Source of the DNA: Nitrosomonas oligotropha
Lineage (GTDB): Bacteria; Pseudomonadota; Gammaproteobacteria; Burkholderiales; Nitrosomonadaceae
NCBI RefSeq assembly: GCF_009833085.1
Contig: NZ_QRBZ01000038.1
Location: 1-58,143 of the forward strand
Direction: 5' to 3'
Length of the DNA: 58,143 bases
Shown: positions 27,935 through 39,705 of the stretch, in pieces
Layout: each line of letters starts with the position of its first letter
Position numbering within the stretch: the first letter of the stretch is position 1
Translations under genes and position numbers: made by a program
Notes under the pieces: model-generated
What the model was told of the DNA's origin: nothing
Database searches by the model: none
The model's input: the letters and a program-made list of their open reading frames with translations, nothing else

Positions 27935-29056
27935 TTAATTAAAGAGTAATTTTACACTATCCCAAGCACGGCCGATGAAGTTCGCGGTGTCGACTTTCTC
28001 CAGAGCGACCAATGGATAGGTTTCAACGGTTTTGTCATCCAGCGTGAATTTTACCGTGCCGACTTCCTGCCCCAATTGCACCGGCGCGATCAGTGGTTGT
28101 TTGTATTCCATGGTGGCTTTGAGTTTATCGCCCTGGCCTTTAGGGAGGGTGAAATAAACATCCCGGTCGAAACCGGCTTTCAGCTCGTTTTGCGTGCCTT
28201 TCCACAAATGGATGGTGGTCAGTGAATCATTCTTTTTGTAGAGATGCAGCGTGTCGTAAAACTGGAAGCCGTAATTGAGCAGGCGCTGGCTTTCGATGCT
28301 GCGCGCATTGGCGGATTTCGCGCCGATCACCACCGATATAAGCCGCCGCTTGTCGCGGATCGCGGAAGTGATCAGGCAATAACCGGCGGTTTTAGTCCAT
28401 CCGGTTTTCATACCGTCCACATGCGGATCAATCCATAACAACCGGTTTCTGTTCGGCTGCGTAATGTTGTTGTAGGTATATTCCTTTTGTGAATAGTGCG
28501 GATAAAATTCGGGAAAATCGCGGATGATGGCCGTCGCCAGCAGTGTCAGATCATGCGCCGTGGTGTAGTGCTCTGGATCGGGCAAACCGGTCGAATTGGT
28601 AAAATGCGTGTTTTTCATACCCAATCGGCCTGCTTCTTTATTCATCAGGTTGGCGAAGCTCGCTTCCGAGCCTGCAACCGCTTCCGCCAATGCGATACAA
28701 GCATCGTTGCCGGATTGCACAATCATGCCGCGGATCAATTCTTCCACGGTGACCTGTTTATTGGGTTCGATAAACATGCGCGAACCGATCATGCGCCAGG
28801 CGCTTTCGGATACCGGAACCGGTTGATCCAAGGCAATCTGCTTTTGTTTGATGGCGGAAAACACCACGTATGCGGTCATGAGTTTTGTTAACGATGCGGG
28901 TTCGATGCGTTCATCCGCATTTTGACCGGCCAACACCTGGCCGGTTTGGAAATCTGACAGTAAATAAGCTTTGGCTGCGATGGAGATATCTTGTGATTGG
29001 GCAGGTACTGACGAGACGGCGAGGCATACTAGCAATAGAACGAATAAATGCTTCAT
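27935..29056 (-). CDS. dacC: D-alanyl-D-alanine carboxypeptidase (PBP5/6 family)
   Basis: A periplasmic penicillin-binding protein that removes the terminal D-alanine from peptidoglycan stem peptides. The start at 29056 (MKHLFVLLLVCLAVSSVPAQ) gives a clean signal peptide and 373 residues; the longer frame from 29086 adds ten residues before it. The three active-site motifs are intact: SLTK in PASLTKLMTAYV, SGN in QSGNDACIAL and KTG in DGMKTGWTKTAGYCL. A C-terminal beta domain and an amphipathic end (IGRAWDSVKLLF) suit membrane anchoring. It leads the dacC-dat-ybeD-lipB-lipA group. Confidence 0.95.
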   Translation of the reverse strand: MKHLFVLLLVCLAVSSVPAQSQDISIAAKAYLLSDFQTGQVLAGQNADERIEPASLTKLMTAYVVFSAIKQKQIALDQPVPVSESAWRMIGSRMFIEPNKQVTVEELIRGMIVQSGNDACIALAEAVAGSEASFANLMNKEAGRLGMKNTHFTNSTGLPDPEHYTTAHDLTLLATAIIRDFPEFYPHYSQKEYTYNNITQPNRNRLLWIDPHVDGMKTGWTKTAGYCLITSAIRDKRRLISVVIGAKSANARSIESQRLLNYGFQFYDTLHLYKKNDSLTTIHLWKGTQNELKAGFDRDVYFTLPKGQGDKLKATMEYKQPLIAPVQLGQEVGTVKFTLDDKTVETYPLVALEKVDTANFIGRAWDSVKLLFN

Positions 29057-29149
29057 AAGAGTCTGGAGTCTGCAAAAAATGAACATTATAGCTTGCTGTC
29101 GGGGAATCTAAAACCTTGTAATTTTTGAGCGAAGAAACAATGACCTTGT

Positions 29150-29695
29150 TCAGGAACTGCTGGATGGTTTGTCGATGACACCCATGTGAAATCCCAGTTT
29201 TCCTTCGCTGCGCTCCTTGAAATACTGTTTCAAGGGATCATGAATGACGCGAAACGCCATCTCGTTCCAAGGAATTTCGTGTTCGGAGACCAGTTTGACT
29301 TCCAGGCTTTCAATGCCGGGTTTGAAATCGAGATCGAGCAATCGTGCGCGGAATAAAAAATACACCTGGCTGATATGCGGCAGGCTGTAAACGGCGTACA
29401 AGTCGCCGATTTCAACGCGTGCAGTGGCTTCCTCCAATGTTTCGCGCGCGGCAGCTTGCGCCAGTGTTTCATTATTTTCCATAAAACCGGCCGGCAGAGT
29501 CCACCAACCTAAACGCGGTTCAATGGCGCGGCGGCACAATAAAATTTTATCTTCCCATTCCGGAATGCACCCGACCACCATTTTGGGGTTCTGATAGTGA
29601 ATGACCTTGCACGTCGTACATACATAACGTGGCAGCGAGTCGCCTTCGGGTATGATCAACTCAACGGTGGCACTGCAATAACTGCAATATTTCAT
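29150..29695 (-). CDS. NUDIX hydrolase with N-terminal zinc ribbon
   Basis: A 181-residue protein. The N-terminal zinc ribbon has two pairs, CSYC and CTTC, in the first 31 residues. The NUDIX box GFMENNETLAQAAARETLEEA follows near 77-97, with the REtLEE catalytic core intact and Ala where Gly is usual at its end. The substrate of this subgroup (NUDIX with zinc ribbon, related to NADH pyrophosphatase) is unclear and may be a dinucleotide or nucleotide sugar. No signal peptide. It is 42 bases downstream of the DUF2914 gene. Confidence 0.9.
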   Translation of the reverse strand: MKYCSYCSATVELIIPEGDSLPRYVCTTCKVIHYQNPKMVVGCIPEWEDKILLCRRAIEPRLGWWTLPAGFMENNETLAQAAARETLEEATARVEIGDLYAVYSLPHISQVYFLFRARLLDLDFKPGIESLEVKLVSEHEIPWNEMAFRVIHDPLKQYFKERSEGKLGFHMGVIDKPSSSS

Positions 29696-29736
29696 GGGTA
29701 AATCCTTTAGTGCATACGGTAGGATGTGAGCGCGTT

Positions 29737-30585
29737 TTACTGTTGGGTGACGGTAAAGCTCCGGCTTGCCAATTGATTTCCGGATTCATCGGCTAATTCA
29801 ACGCGCCATTCGCCCAGCCGCCGTTGATCCAATTGCTTGCTGGCATGCGTGCGCCAATTGTTGTTGTGCACCTGCAAGTTTAATTTTGAATCCAGTTTGT
29901 CATTGTAATACCAGTCAATACGGATTTTCTTTCCCCGCATATTTTTTAAATGCAGGTAAAAATGAATCGGTTTGGATTCACCCGGTTGCAGCTGCACGGT
30001 GTCAATCGAATCGACCGGTTCTCGTGCGTCTATCGCATGACTTAATTGCGCGCGGACAACTTCGGCATGATCGGATGGTTGCTGCGGTTTTGCTTGTACA
30101 GCCGTTTTCGGCGCCGTTTTTCCGGCGTTACCGGATGCGATCCGCTGCGGTTTTTTTGCGGGTATTGGAACTGGTTTAGCGGCAGCGTGCTTTGTGCCGG
30201 ACTCGGCTGGTTTCACTAGGGGTTTCTGCACGCTGATCGATTCACCCGGTTGCGCTCCGGTAGTATTGCCGGTTGTGGCGGGTTCCGCCTCGGTTTTTTC
30301 CGGGGAAACGGCCTGTCCGGAAACTGCAACGGCGGTGTGGCCGGATGCAATCGTTTCATCGGCGGCTTTCTCAGTGCCGCCGCTGGAAAAGAGCAAATAA
30401 CCGGCCAAAACGAGAATGGCTAACAGCAATGCTGCTGCGATGGCGATTTTGTTCCAATCCAGCGTTTCTTCGTAAGTGACTTCCGGTTCGGGATAAATCT
30501 CTTCGATGGCTTGTGGCGGTTGCTGAATTTGAATACGGATTTTTAATTTATTGTTGCTCATGTCGCGTGTCGTTTCTTGAGACAT
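29737..30585 (-). CDS. Membrane-anchored DUF2914 protein
   Basis: A 282-residue protein of unknown function. A cytoplasmic N-terminal tail (about 1-45) leads to one membrane helix (AIAAALLLAILVLAGYLLF, about 49-67). A long Thr/Pro/Ala/Lys-rich linker (about 70-170) follows, then a C-terminal DUF2914 domain with TVQLQPGESKPIHFYLHLKN, IRIDWYYNDKL and WRVELADESG. The domain would lie in the periplasm and has an immunoglobulin-like strand pattern. The start may instead be the ninth codon (MSNNKLKIRIQ). It diverges from ligA across 100 bases. Confidence 0.8.
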   Translation of the reverse strand: MSQETTRDMSNNKLKIRIQIQQPPQAIEEIYPEPEVTYEETLDWNKIAIAAALLLAILVLAGYLLFSSGGTEKAADETIASGHTAVAVSGQAVSPEKTEAEPATTGNTTGAQPGESISVQKPLVKPAESGTKHAAAKPVPIPAKKPQRIASGNAGKTAPKTAVQAKPQQPSDHAEVVRAQLSHAIDAREPVDSIDTVQLQPGESKPIHFYLHLKNMRGKKIRIDWYYNDKLDSKLNLQVHNNNWRTHASKQLDQRRLGEWRVELADESGNQLASRSFTVTQQ

Positions 30586-30628
30586 TGGGATTTCGTAAAG
30601 GAATTTTTCGATGGTGTGTGCAGTATAA

Positions 30629-32713
<2,085 letters not shown>

Positions 32714-32731
32714 TTCATCGCTGTTGCCACG

Positions 32732-32768
32732 AGAATAGAATGACAACACTGTTGCCATTCTATTCTTT
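32732..32768. terminator. Bidirectional terminator after ligA
   Basis: AGAATAGAATG and CATTCTATTCT pair perfectly, and inside them CAACA pairs with TGTTG after one mismatch, giving a very long hairpin. A short run of T follows on the plus strand. It lies between convergent ligA and the secreted hypothetical gene and probably serves both. Confidence 0.8.
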
Positions 32769-32771
32769 GAG

Positions 32772-33338
32772 CTACAGCGTGTTATCTTTGGTTAACGTGA
32801 ATGTCCCGGCAGGGATGCCATTGACACTATACCCATAAGTTCCAGCCGGAAGTCCGAAGACCTCGAGGGGGATGATTTTTTCGTACGGCACAAGTGCCAT
32901 TGTGCATGCTATCCCTTCAGGGAATGGATTAGGCCCGGCATGAAGAATAACTTCAAAAGTATTGTCCTTGAGTACCTGATTGATTTGCTGAAAGTACCCG
33001 CAACCATTTGAAAATTCCCCGGTGATTTTGAGAAATACCTGGACCGGTGACGAATCTACAATGATAGCTTCAACTTTTTCATCATAGGTTGCAGGACCGG
33101 GAGTAATTTTAGTTTCGACAAACTTGTTGAGTTTCCAGCTGTTGGTGGAACTTTCAAACTGTAACTCCGCGTTCTGAAAGTTACCCGGCTGCGCATCGGT
33201 ATCAACACGAGGAATGATGAGCTTTCCATCGCGAAAGACTGGGTAATCGGAGGCATGGACATTGCGTTGCGAAAAAACAAGACTTGCGAGTAAAACGGTA
33301 ATTCCGATCGCCCAGTATTTTGTTGTGAAGATTTGCAT
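32772..33338 (-). CDS. Secreted protein of unknown function
   Basis: A 188-residue exported protein from the ATG at 33338 (MQIFTTKYWAIGITVLLASL), with a signal peptide cleaved near VHASDYPVFR. The mature part is beta-rich: SDYPVFRDGKLIIPRVDTDAQPGNFQNAELQFE, then a central ITGEFSNGCGYFQQINQ and a C-terminal LEVFGLPAGTYGYSVNGIPAGTFTL. The two cysteines (NGCGYF and GIACTM) may form a disulfide. A start at 33350 is also possible. It begins just after the aquaporin stop, so they share a transcript. I do not recognise a family. Confidence 0.7.
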   Translation of the reverse strand: MQIFTTKYWAIGITVLLASLVFSQRNVHASDYPVFRDGKLIIPRVDTDAQPGNFQNAELQFESSTNSWKLNKFVETKITPGPATYDEKVEAIIVDSSPVQVFLKITGEFSNGCGYFQQINQVLKDNTFEVILHAGPNPFPEGIACTMALVPYEKIIPLEVFGLPAGTYGYSVNGIPAGTFTLTKDNTL

Positions 33339-33339
33339 T

Positions 33340-33969
<630 letters not shown>

Positions 33970-34079
33970 TTACTCCTTTCAATGAAGTACTTTCATTTAA
34001 TCATAAAAAATTTTTCCGTGTAAGAATTTTTTACCTGCATGAATTGAATGGGAAGTATTTGAAGCTTTCAGTCCGGCGC

Positions 34080-34085
34080 TATAAT
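34080..34085 (+). promoter_or_regulatory. Candidate -10 box for the hpt-mtiP-def group
   Basis: A perfect TATAAT lies 49 bases before the hpt ATG, with TTTGAA 16 bases upstream as a weak -35. It is the only good promoter-like sequence in this 170-base gap. Confidence 0.4.
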
Positions 34086-34134
34086 ATTCTTGTAAAAAAC
34101 GCGATTTTATTCAAACTATAACCTTAAATCTTTC

Positions 34135-34680
34135 ATGCAAACTTACCAGCAACTGGAGCAAATTCTGAATACGGCGGAATTAATTCATTCCGAGCAAACC
34201 GTTACGCAAACGGTGCAGCGTATGGCGGCAGATATCACGCGCGTGTTGTCGCATCAGCAGCCGCTGGTTTTGTGCCTGCTGGGCGGAGCGGTCATCTTTA
34301 CCGGACAATTGCTGCCGCAATTGCGGTTTCCGCTGGATTTCGATTATGCGCATCTGACGCGTTACGATAAGAAAATGCAGGGTGGAGAAATTTACTGGCG
34401 GGTGGAACCCAGGGAAAGCGTCAAGGATCGCGTCATTCTGGTGCTGGACGATATTCTCGACGAAGGTGTTACATTGGCTGCTATCCGCGCCAAAGTGCTG
34501 GAGAATGGCGCAAAAGCGTTTTACAGTGCGGTGTTTGCTGAGAAAGAAACGGGGCGGCCCAAGTCGCTTAAAGCCGATTTTGTCGGATTGACGGTGCCGG
34601 ACCGGTATGTGTTCGGTTTTGGCATGGATATCCGTGGCGCATGGCGGAATCTGCCAGCAATTTATGCAGTAAAAAACTGA
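34135..34680 (+). CDS. hpt: Hypoxanthine-guanine phosphoribosyltransferase
   Basis: A 181-residue cytosolic purine-salvage enzyme that joins hypoxanthine or guanine to PRPP. The PRPP-binding loop is VILVLDDILDEGVTLAAI (about residues 99-116). LGGAVIFTGQLLPQL and DFDYAHLTRYDK are the earlier conserved loops, and the C-terminal DRYVFGFGMDIRGAWRNLP the base-contact region. It lies 11 bases before the thioinosine/thioadenosine phosphorylase, whose base product it could recycle. Confidence 0.93.
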   Translation: MQTYQQLEQILNTAELIHSEQTVTQTVQRMAADITRVLSHQQPLVLCLLGGAVIFTGQLLPQLRFPLDFDYAHLTRYDKKMQGGEIYWRVEPRESVKDRVILVLDDILDEGVTLAAIRAKVLENGAKAFYSAVFAEKETGRPKSLKADFVGLTVPDRYVFGFGMDIRGAWRNLPAIYAVKN

Positions 34681-34691
34681 AAGGGGAAGCT

Positions 34692-35438
34692 ATGCTTGCA
34701 ATAATTGGCGGCAGCGGATTGACGCAATTATCCTGTCTTGAAATATCCCACCGGCAAATCATACGCACGCCGTATGGCGAGCCTTCCGGGCCGCTGACAT
34801 TTGGTAAGCTGCACGGCGAGGACATCGTTTTCCTGGCGCGGCATGGTCACGGCCACACGATACCGCCGCATGCGATCAATTACCGCGCGAATTTATGGGC
34901 GCTGCATTCCCTGAAACCGGCGCATGTGATTTCCGTGGCGTCGGTGGGCGGTATCCGTGCCGATCTGACGCCGGGCAAGCTGGTGGTGCCGAGTCAGATT
35001 ATCGATTATACCTATGGACGCAATTTCACTTTTTTTGAAGGAAAGGATCAACCCGTGACACATATCGATTTTACGCAGCCGTACAGCCAGCAAACACGTG
35101 CATTGCTGCTGCAAGCGGCCAACGATGCTTATGAAGCCATCGTCGACGGCGGCGTCTATGCCGCAACGCAAGGGCCGCGGCTCGAAACCGCCGCGGAAAT
35201 CAACCGGCTGGAACGCGACGGCGCGGATATCGTCGGCATGACCGGCATGCCGGAAACGGCGCTGGCCAGGGAGTTGGGTCTAAGTTACGCCACGCTCGCT
35301 GTGGTCGCCAACCAAGCCGCCGGACGGGGCGCCAATGTGGACAGTATTCCGCTCAAGGAGATTTATGCCGTGCTGGAACAAGCGATGGTGCGTGTCAGAA
35401 ACATTCTGGAACATGTGGTGAGCTGCCATGGCCATTAG
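34692..35438 (+). CDS. S-methyl-5'-thioinosine phosphorylase (MTAP/PNP family)
   Basis: A 248-residue phosphorylase that splits a thio-nucleoside into base and methylthioribose phosphate. The ATG at 34692 follows AAGGGGAAG; upstream codons lie inside hpt. The phosphate-binding GGSGLTQL and [19 protein letters not shown] and the [21 protein letters not shown] block are typical. The base pocket reads VVANQAAG with Asn207, where adenine-specific MTAPs have an Asp, favouring a 6-oxopurine. With hpt next door, methylthioinosine is the likely substrate. It overlaps def by 11 bases. Confidence 0.85.
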   Translation: MLAIIGGSGLTQLSCLEISHRQIIRTPYGEPSGPLTFGKLHGEDIVFLARHGHGHTIPPHAINYRANLWALHSLKPAHVISVASVGGIRADLTPGKLVVPSQIIDYTYGRNFTFFEGKDQPVTHIDFTQPYSQQTRALLLQAANDAYEAIVDGGVYAATQGPRLETAAEINRLERDGADIVGMTGMPETALARELGLSYATLAVVANQAAGRGANVDSIPLKEIYAVLEQAMVRVRNILEHVVSCHGH

Positions 35439-35961
35439 ATCCGTACTGAAAATGGGCGATCCGGTATTGCTGCAAGTCGCCACACCTGTCGAACGATTCG
35501 ATACCGCCGAGCTGCACGCATTAATCCAGGATATGCAAGACACCATGGCTTATCTCAACGGTGCAGGCTTAGCCGCACCGCAGATTGGCGTGAGCTTGCA
35601 GGTGGTGATTTTCGGTTTTGACCAGAATCCCCGCTACCCGCGCGCCGAAGAAGTGCCTTTCACGGTTTTGATTAACCCGCAGCTGAAACCGTTATCCGAC
35701 GACAAGGAAGACGATTGGGAAGGCTGCCTCAGCGTCCCCGGCATGCGCGGCATGGTGCCGCGCTACAAGCAGTTGCGCTATCACGGCGTGGATCAATACG
35801 GGAAAACGATTGACCGCAGCGTCAGCGGTTTTCACGCGCGTGTGGTGCAGCATGAGTGCGACCATCTGCAAGGAATTCTCTACCCGATGCGCATCAACGA
35901 TTTCCGGCAGTTTGGGTTTACCGATGTACTGTTTCCGGGACAGGGTATTGCGGATGATTAG
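35428..35961 (+). CDS. def: Peptide deformylase
   Basis: A 177-residue metalloenzyme that removes the formyl group from new proteins. All three motifs are present: [11 protein letters not shown] (about 46-56), [11 protein letters not shown] with the metal-binding Cys (about 96-106) and [10 protein letters not shown] with the two His ligands and catalytic Glu (about 138-147). It starts inside the end of mtiP. A short CACCGGT/ACCGGTG stem-loop at about 36018-36043 may end the transcript. Confidence 0.95.
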   Translation: MAIRSVLKMGDPVLLQVATPVERFDTAELHALIQDMQDTMAYLNGAGLAAPQIGVSLQVVIFGFDQNPRYPRAEEVPFTVLINPQLKPLSDDKEDDWEGCLSVPGMRGMVPRYKQLRYHGVDQYGKTIDRSVSGFHARVVQHECDHLQGILYPMRINDFRQFGFTDVLFPGQGIADD

Positions 35962-36110
35962 AACTTTATTGCTCATTCTTAGCCGGGAAACCCTGCCGGA
36001 GTAAAGATTCATTGAAAAAGCACCGGTACTCCCTGCGTCACCGGTGACTTACTGAGCTGCATGGGATGCGGTGTGGCCGTTCTTGCCGCACATCATTGGA
36101 AGCCTTCCAC

Positions 36111-36215
36111 ATGAAAAGAATCAGCTTGCTTTTGCTCGTTTCATCGATTGTTTACGCCACTTTTTTTACTGAAAAAGACAAATTGCTGAGAATGAAGGTT
36201 TTAATTCACTGGTGA
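36111..36215 (+). pseudogene. Decayed 5' end of a secreted-protein gene, copy 1
   Basis: A 34-codon remnant beginning MKRISLLLLVSSIVYATFFTEKDK, a signal-peptide-like start. DNA-level similarity to 57946-58005 is high over about 65 bases, with only a few substitutions and one extra T in a T-run here (seven T against six). After EKDK the copies diverge and this one ends in a short unrelated tail. The upstream GGAAG is a weak ribosome-binding site. It is read as a fragment of a gene rather than a working one. With the next remnant it fills the 336-base gap between def and nadE. Confidence 0.5.
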
Positions 36216-36251
36216 AACATATTTTTATCAAAGAATGAAGAGGGGTAGGGA

Positions 36252-36305
36252 GTGAAGCAATTTATTGATTATTTCACGCAAGCTGAGTTAGCTTTGACTG
36301 CCTAA
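36252..36305 (+). pseudogene. Short remnant resembling the start of a lipase-like/RTX-type protein
   Basis: A GTG-started 17-codon frame, MKQFIDYFTQAELALTA, stops at TAA. The segment YFTQAELALTAY is like the N-terminus of a family of bacterial lipase-like or large secreted proteins (FxQAELAxAAY). Nothing recognisable follows before nadE ends at 36342. It is probably a fragment of a decayed gene, though the similarity is short. Confidence 0.35.
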
Positions 36306-36341
36306 GTACAGAGTTTGGAAATCAGTCACCGGGTTATTGAA

Positions 36342-37967
36342 TTATGAGGATGCAGTTGACCAGACTGAGTAGCTTGATGTAATGGGATAGTGCCATGCGG
36401 TGCCGAAATCGTGCCGGGTGATGCGGATGCCGGGCGGGGATTGGCGTCTTTTGTATTCATTCAGATGAATCAGGCGGATGATTTTGGTGACGTCCGCTTC
36501 GCTGTAGTTCATGGCGATGATTTCCTGCGGCGAGCAGTTCTTTTCCACGTAAGCTTCCATAATGGCGTCGAGAATGTCGTACGGCGGCAAACTGTCCTGG
36601 TCGGTTTGATTGGCGCGAAGCTCGGCGGACGGTGCGCGCCGGATGATGCGTTCGGGGATCGCGCGGCTGATGCGGTTGCGGTATTCGCACAATTGGTACA
36701 CCAGGGTCTTGCTGACATCCTTCAGAATCGCGAAACCGCCCGCCATATCGCCGTACAGCGTGCAATAACCGACCGCCATTTCGGATTTGTTGCCGGTGGT
36801 CAATACCAGCGAGCCGGTTTGGTTGGATAGCGCCATCAGCAAAGTGCCGCGGATGCGCGCTTGCAGATTTTCCGGCATGGTTGTTGTTTCCGCGGCGTCA
36901 GGCGAAATTCCAAAATCGCTTTCGACAACCGATAAATAATGCTGGAACAATGACTGAATGCTGGATTCGTAGTGCTCAACGCCGAGTAATCCAACCATTT
37001 CGTTGGCGTCTTCCAAACTGATGTTCGCAGTGTATTGCGACGGCATCATGACGGTTTTTACCTTGTCCGCGCCCAGCGCATCGACGGCAATCGCCAGCAC
37101 CAATGCCGAATCGACGCCGCCTGAAAGTCCCAGAATCACACCGGGGAAGCCGTTTTTGCGCACATAATCGCTGACGCCCAAACATAAGGCTTGATACACA
37201 CTGGCGGCCGTTGCCGGTGAAACGGGCAGGTTGTTTTTCTGCGGTTGTTTGCCGTGAATGTCGGCGATTGCGATGGTTTCAACAAATTCATCCAGTTGAT
37301 GCGTGAGTTCGCCTTGTCCGTTCATGACGAACGAAGCGCCGTCATAGATCAATTCATCCTGTCCGCCGACCAGATTGACATGAATCACCGGAATACCGGT
37401 TTGCTTGCTGAAGCGGTGCGTCGTTTGGCAGCGCGAAACTTGCTTGTCGATATAAAAAGCCGATGCATTGAGCACCAATAAGATATCGCAGGCGGAGCGA
37501 TCCAGCGTATCGATCAAATTCCCGTGCCAAAAATCGGCGCAAATCACCAGGCCGAATTGAATGCCGGCCAGTTCAAACACACAAGGCTTGACGCCGGTAT
37601 CGAAGTAGACCGTTTCATTGAAAGGCGATCTGTTGAGAATTCGCTTGAAATAAGTGTGCAGGATTTCGCCATCGCGAATCACCGAGGCGGCATTGTAAAG
37701 CTTGCCTTCTTGAACGTGCGGGTGGCCGACGATCAAGGTGATGCCATGAATCGCCTTGACCAGCCCGGCCAAGGCAGTGGTACACAATTGGCAAAAGGTT
37801 TCGCGTAATAGACAATCGCCGGGAGGATAACCGGACAGCGCCAGTTCGGGTGTGACGATCAGTTCAGCGCCGGATTGCTTGGCGTGTTCCGCTGCGGCGA
37901 GAATTTTGGCGGCATTTCCGTTGATATCGCCAACCGTGCAATTAATCTGTGCAATCGCAATGCGCAT
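36342..37967 (-). CDS. nadE: Glutamine-dependent NAD+ synthetase
   Basis: A 541-residue enzyme that makes NAD from deamido-NAD with ammonia from glutamine. The N-terminal nitrilase-type glutaminase domain (about 1-245) carries the Glu in TPELALSGYPPGDCLL, the Lys in YFKRILNR and the catalytic Cys in GLVICADFWHG. The C-terminal synthetase domain has the PPi loop LGLSGGVDSALVLAI (about 280-294) and GNKSEMAVGYCTLYGD. NAD is also the LigA cofactor. It lies 22 bases after the phosphomannomutase gene. Confidence 0.97.
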   Translation of the reverse strand: MRIAIAQINCTVGDINGNAAKILAAAEHAKQSGAELIVTPELALSGYPPGDCLLRETFCQLCTTALAGLVKAIHGITLIVGHPHVQEGKLYNAASVIRDGEILHTYFKRILNRSPFNETVYFDTGVKPCVFELAGIQFGLVICADFWHGNLIDTLDRSACDILLVLNASAFYIDKQVSRCQTTHRFSKQTGIPVIHVNLVGGQDELIYDGASFVMNGQGELTHQLDEFVETIAIADIHGKQPQKNNLPVSPATAASVYQALCLGVSDYVRKNGFPGVILGLSGGVDSALVLAIAVDALGADKVKTVMMPSQYTANISLEDANEMVGLLGVEHYESSIQSLFQHYLSVVESDFGISPDAAETTTMPENLQARIRGTLLMALSNQTGSLVLTTGNKSEMAVGYCTLYGDMAGGFAILKDVSKTLVYQLCEYRNRISRAIPERIIRRAPSAELRANQTDQDSLPPYDILDAIMEAYVEKNCSPQEIIAMNYSEADVTKIIRLIHLNEYKRRQSPPGIRITRHDFGTAWHYPITSSYSVWSTASS

Positions 37968-37989
37968 CGGTTGGGGATGTTATTCCGGA

Positions 37990-39366
37990 TTAAAACGGCA
38001 GTTGCGCATCGGGCTTGGCTTGCAGGATATTGCGGCGGAAATCTTCCTGAATACGTTTCAAAGCTGCGTGATTATCGGCTTCAAAGCGCAAGACCACCAC
38101 CGGCGTGGTGTTGGAAGCGCGCGCCAGACCGAAGCCGTCGGGGTATTCCACCCGTAAGCCGTCGGTGGTGATGACTTGCTGCGGGTTATCGAACACGGCG
38201 TTTTTTTGCAATTGCACGATCAGCGCATGATTCTCGCCTTCCGCCGTGCGCACTTGCAATTCCGGCGTGTTCAGACTATCGGGCAGGTTATTCAGCGTGG
38301 CGCTGATATCCTGAACACGGCTCAGCAGCTCCAGTAATCGCGCGCCGGCGTATAAACCGTCGTCAAAACCATACCAGCGTTCTTTAAAAAACAAATGACC
38401 GCTCATTTCACCGGCTAACAAAGCTTTTTCTTCGATGAGCTTGGATTTGATGAACGAATGCCCGGTTTTCCACATGACCGGCGTGCCGCCGTGCTGACGG
38501 ATCCACGGCGCGAGATTGCGCGTGCATTTCACGTCGAAAATGATTTTTGCGCCGGGGTTGCGTGACAACACGTCGGCGGCGAATAGCATCAGCTGGCGAT
38601 CCGCGTTGATGATATGGCCATCCTTGGTGACGATGCCGAGCCGATCGCCGTCGCCGTCAAACGCCAGACCGATTTCCGCATCGCTCGTTTTTAGCGCCTG
38701 AATGACATCGGTTAAATTCTCGGGCACCGACGGATCGGGGTGGTGATTGGGGAAATTGCCGTCCACGTTGCAAAATAATTCGTTCACCTGACAGCCTAAT
38801 TCACGATAGAGTGCCGGTGCATATGCGCCAGCCACACCGTTGCCGCAATCGACCACGATTTTGATCGGGCGCGCTAATTTGACATCGCCGGTGATGCGCG
38901 TGCGATACGCATCGGCAATCGCGTGTTCGGAATAGTTGCCCGCGCCGTGCGTCAGGTCGTTGTTTTCGATGCGCAAGCGCAGTGCTTGGATGGTATCAGC
39001 CGCCAAAGTCTGACCGCCGAGTACGATTTTGAAGCCGTTGTATTCGGGTGGATTGTGGCTGCCGGTGACCATGACACCGGAATATTGACATAATTCGTGC
39101 GCGGCGAAGTACAACATGGGTGTTGCCACCATGCCGACATCGACGACATCGATGCCGCTTTTGCGGATGCCGCGCGCCAGTGCTTGGGATAACTCGGTTC
39201 CGGATAACCGGCCATCGCGGCCGATGGCAATCGCGGTCAGATTCCTGGCGCGTGCTTCGGAGCCGATGGCATGGCCGATTTTTTCTACATTTTCGGCGGT
39301 GATCGTTTTGCCGACGATGCCGCGAATATCGTAAGCCTTGAAAATTTCATGAGGAATTGCTTGCAT
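37990..39366 (-). CDS. Phosphomannomutase/phosphoglucomutase (AlgC/ManB type)
   Basis: A 458-residue mutase that converts 6-phospho to 1-phospho sugars for surface polysaccharides and nucleotide sugars. Family motifs: N-terminal FKAYDIRGIVG, the phosphoserine loop VMVTGSHNPPEYNGFK (active Ser about residue 103), metal-binding DGDGDRLGIV (near 240) and sugar-binding GEMSGHLFFKE (near 320). The C-terminal phosphate-binding RASNTTPVVVLRFEAD is intact. Both mannose and glucose phosphates are usual substrates. It is followed by nadE on the same strand. Confidence 0.95.
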   Translation of the reverse strand: MQAIPHEIFKAYDIRGIVGKTITAENVEKIGHAIGSEARARNLTAIAIGRDGRLSGTELSQALARGIRKSGIDVVDVGMVATPMLYFAAHELCQYSGVMVTGSHNPPEYNGFKIVLGGQTLAADTIQALRLRIENNDLTHGAGNYSEHAIADAYRTRITGDVKLARPIKIVVDCGNGVAGAYAPALYRELGCQVNELFCNVDGNFPNHHPDPSVPENLTDVIQALKTSDAEIGLAFDGDGDRLGIVTKDGHIINADRQLMLFAADVLSRNPGAKIIFDVKCTRNLAPWIRQHGGTPVMWKTGHSFIKSKLIEEKALLAGEMSGHLFFKERWYGFDDGLYAGARLLELLSRVQDISATLNNLPDSLNTPELQVRTAEGENHALIVQLQKNAVFDNPQQVITTDGLRVEYPDGFGLARASNTTPVVVLRFEADNHAALKRIQEDFRRNILQAKPDAQLPF

Positions 39367-39476
39367 AATTTAATCGATCCGGAAGAAAGGTTATTGATAA
39401 AACGCGGTAAATCGTTATTGATCGCATGGCAATTTATCATCGGAACGCAAGTTTCCGCAGAAATTAACCGGTTACA

Positions 39477-39680
39477 TCAGTGATGCCCCGCAACCGCACC
39501 GCCTTTCAGGGTGTAATGCGTGCCGCAGTAGGGACACAGCGCTTCGCCGGTGGCTTCGATCGGCAGAAAAACCCGCGGATGGGAATTCCATAACAGCATG
39601 GCCGGGGTCGGACAGTGCAACGGCAGATCGTCGACGGTAACTTCGATTTCCCGGGGTTTATTATTGCTTGGTTGATTCAT
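39477..39680 (-). CDS. CHCC zinc-finger domain protein
   Basis: A 67-residue protein of the zf-CHCC family, the bacterial relative of the mitochondrial complex I subunit NDUFS6. The zinc ligands are Cys in LHCPTPAM, His in WNSHPRVF and the pair CPYCGTHYTL. The start at 39680 has GGAG nine bases before it; a further ATG at 39695 adds five residues. The role is unknown, possibly in metal or NADH dehydrogenase biogenesis. It lies 25 bases downstream of ilvE. Confidence 0.85.
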   Translation of the reverse strand: MNQPSNNKPREIEVTVDDLPLHCPTPAMLLWNSHPRVFLPIEATGEALCPYCGTHYTLKGGAVAGHH

Positions 39681-39705
39681 AGAAAATAACTCCAAAATAG
39701 CGGTA

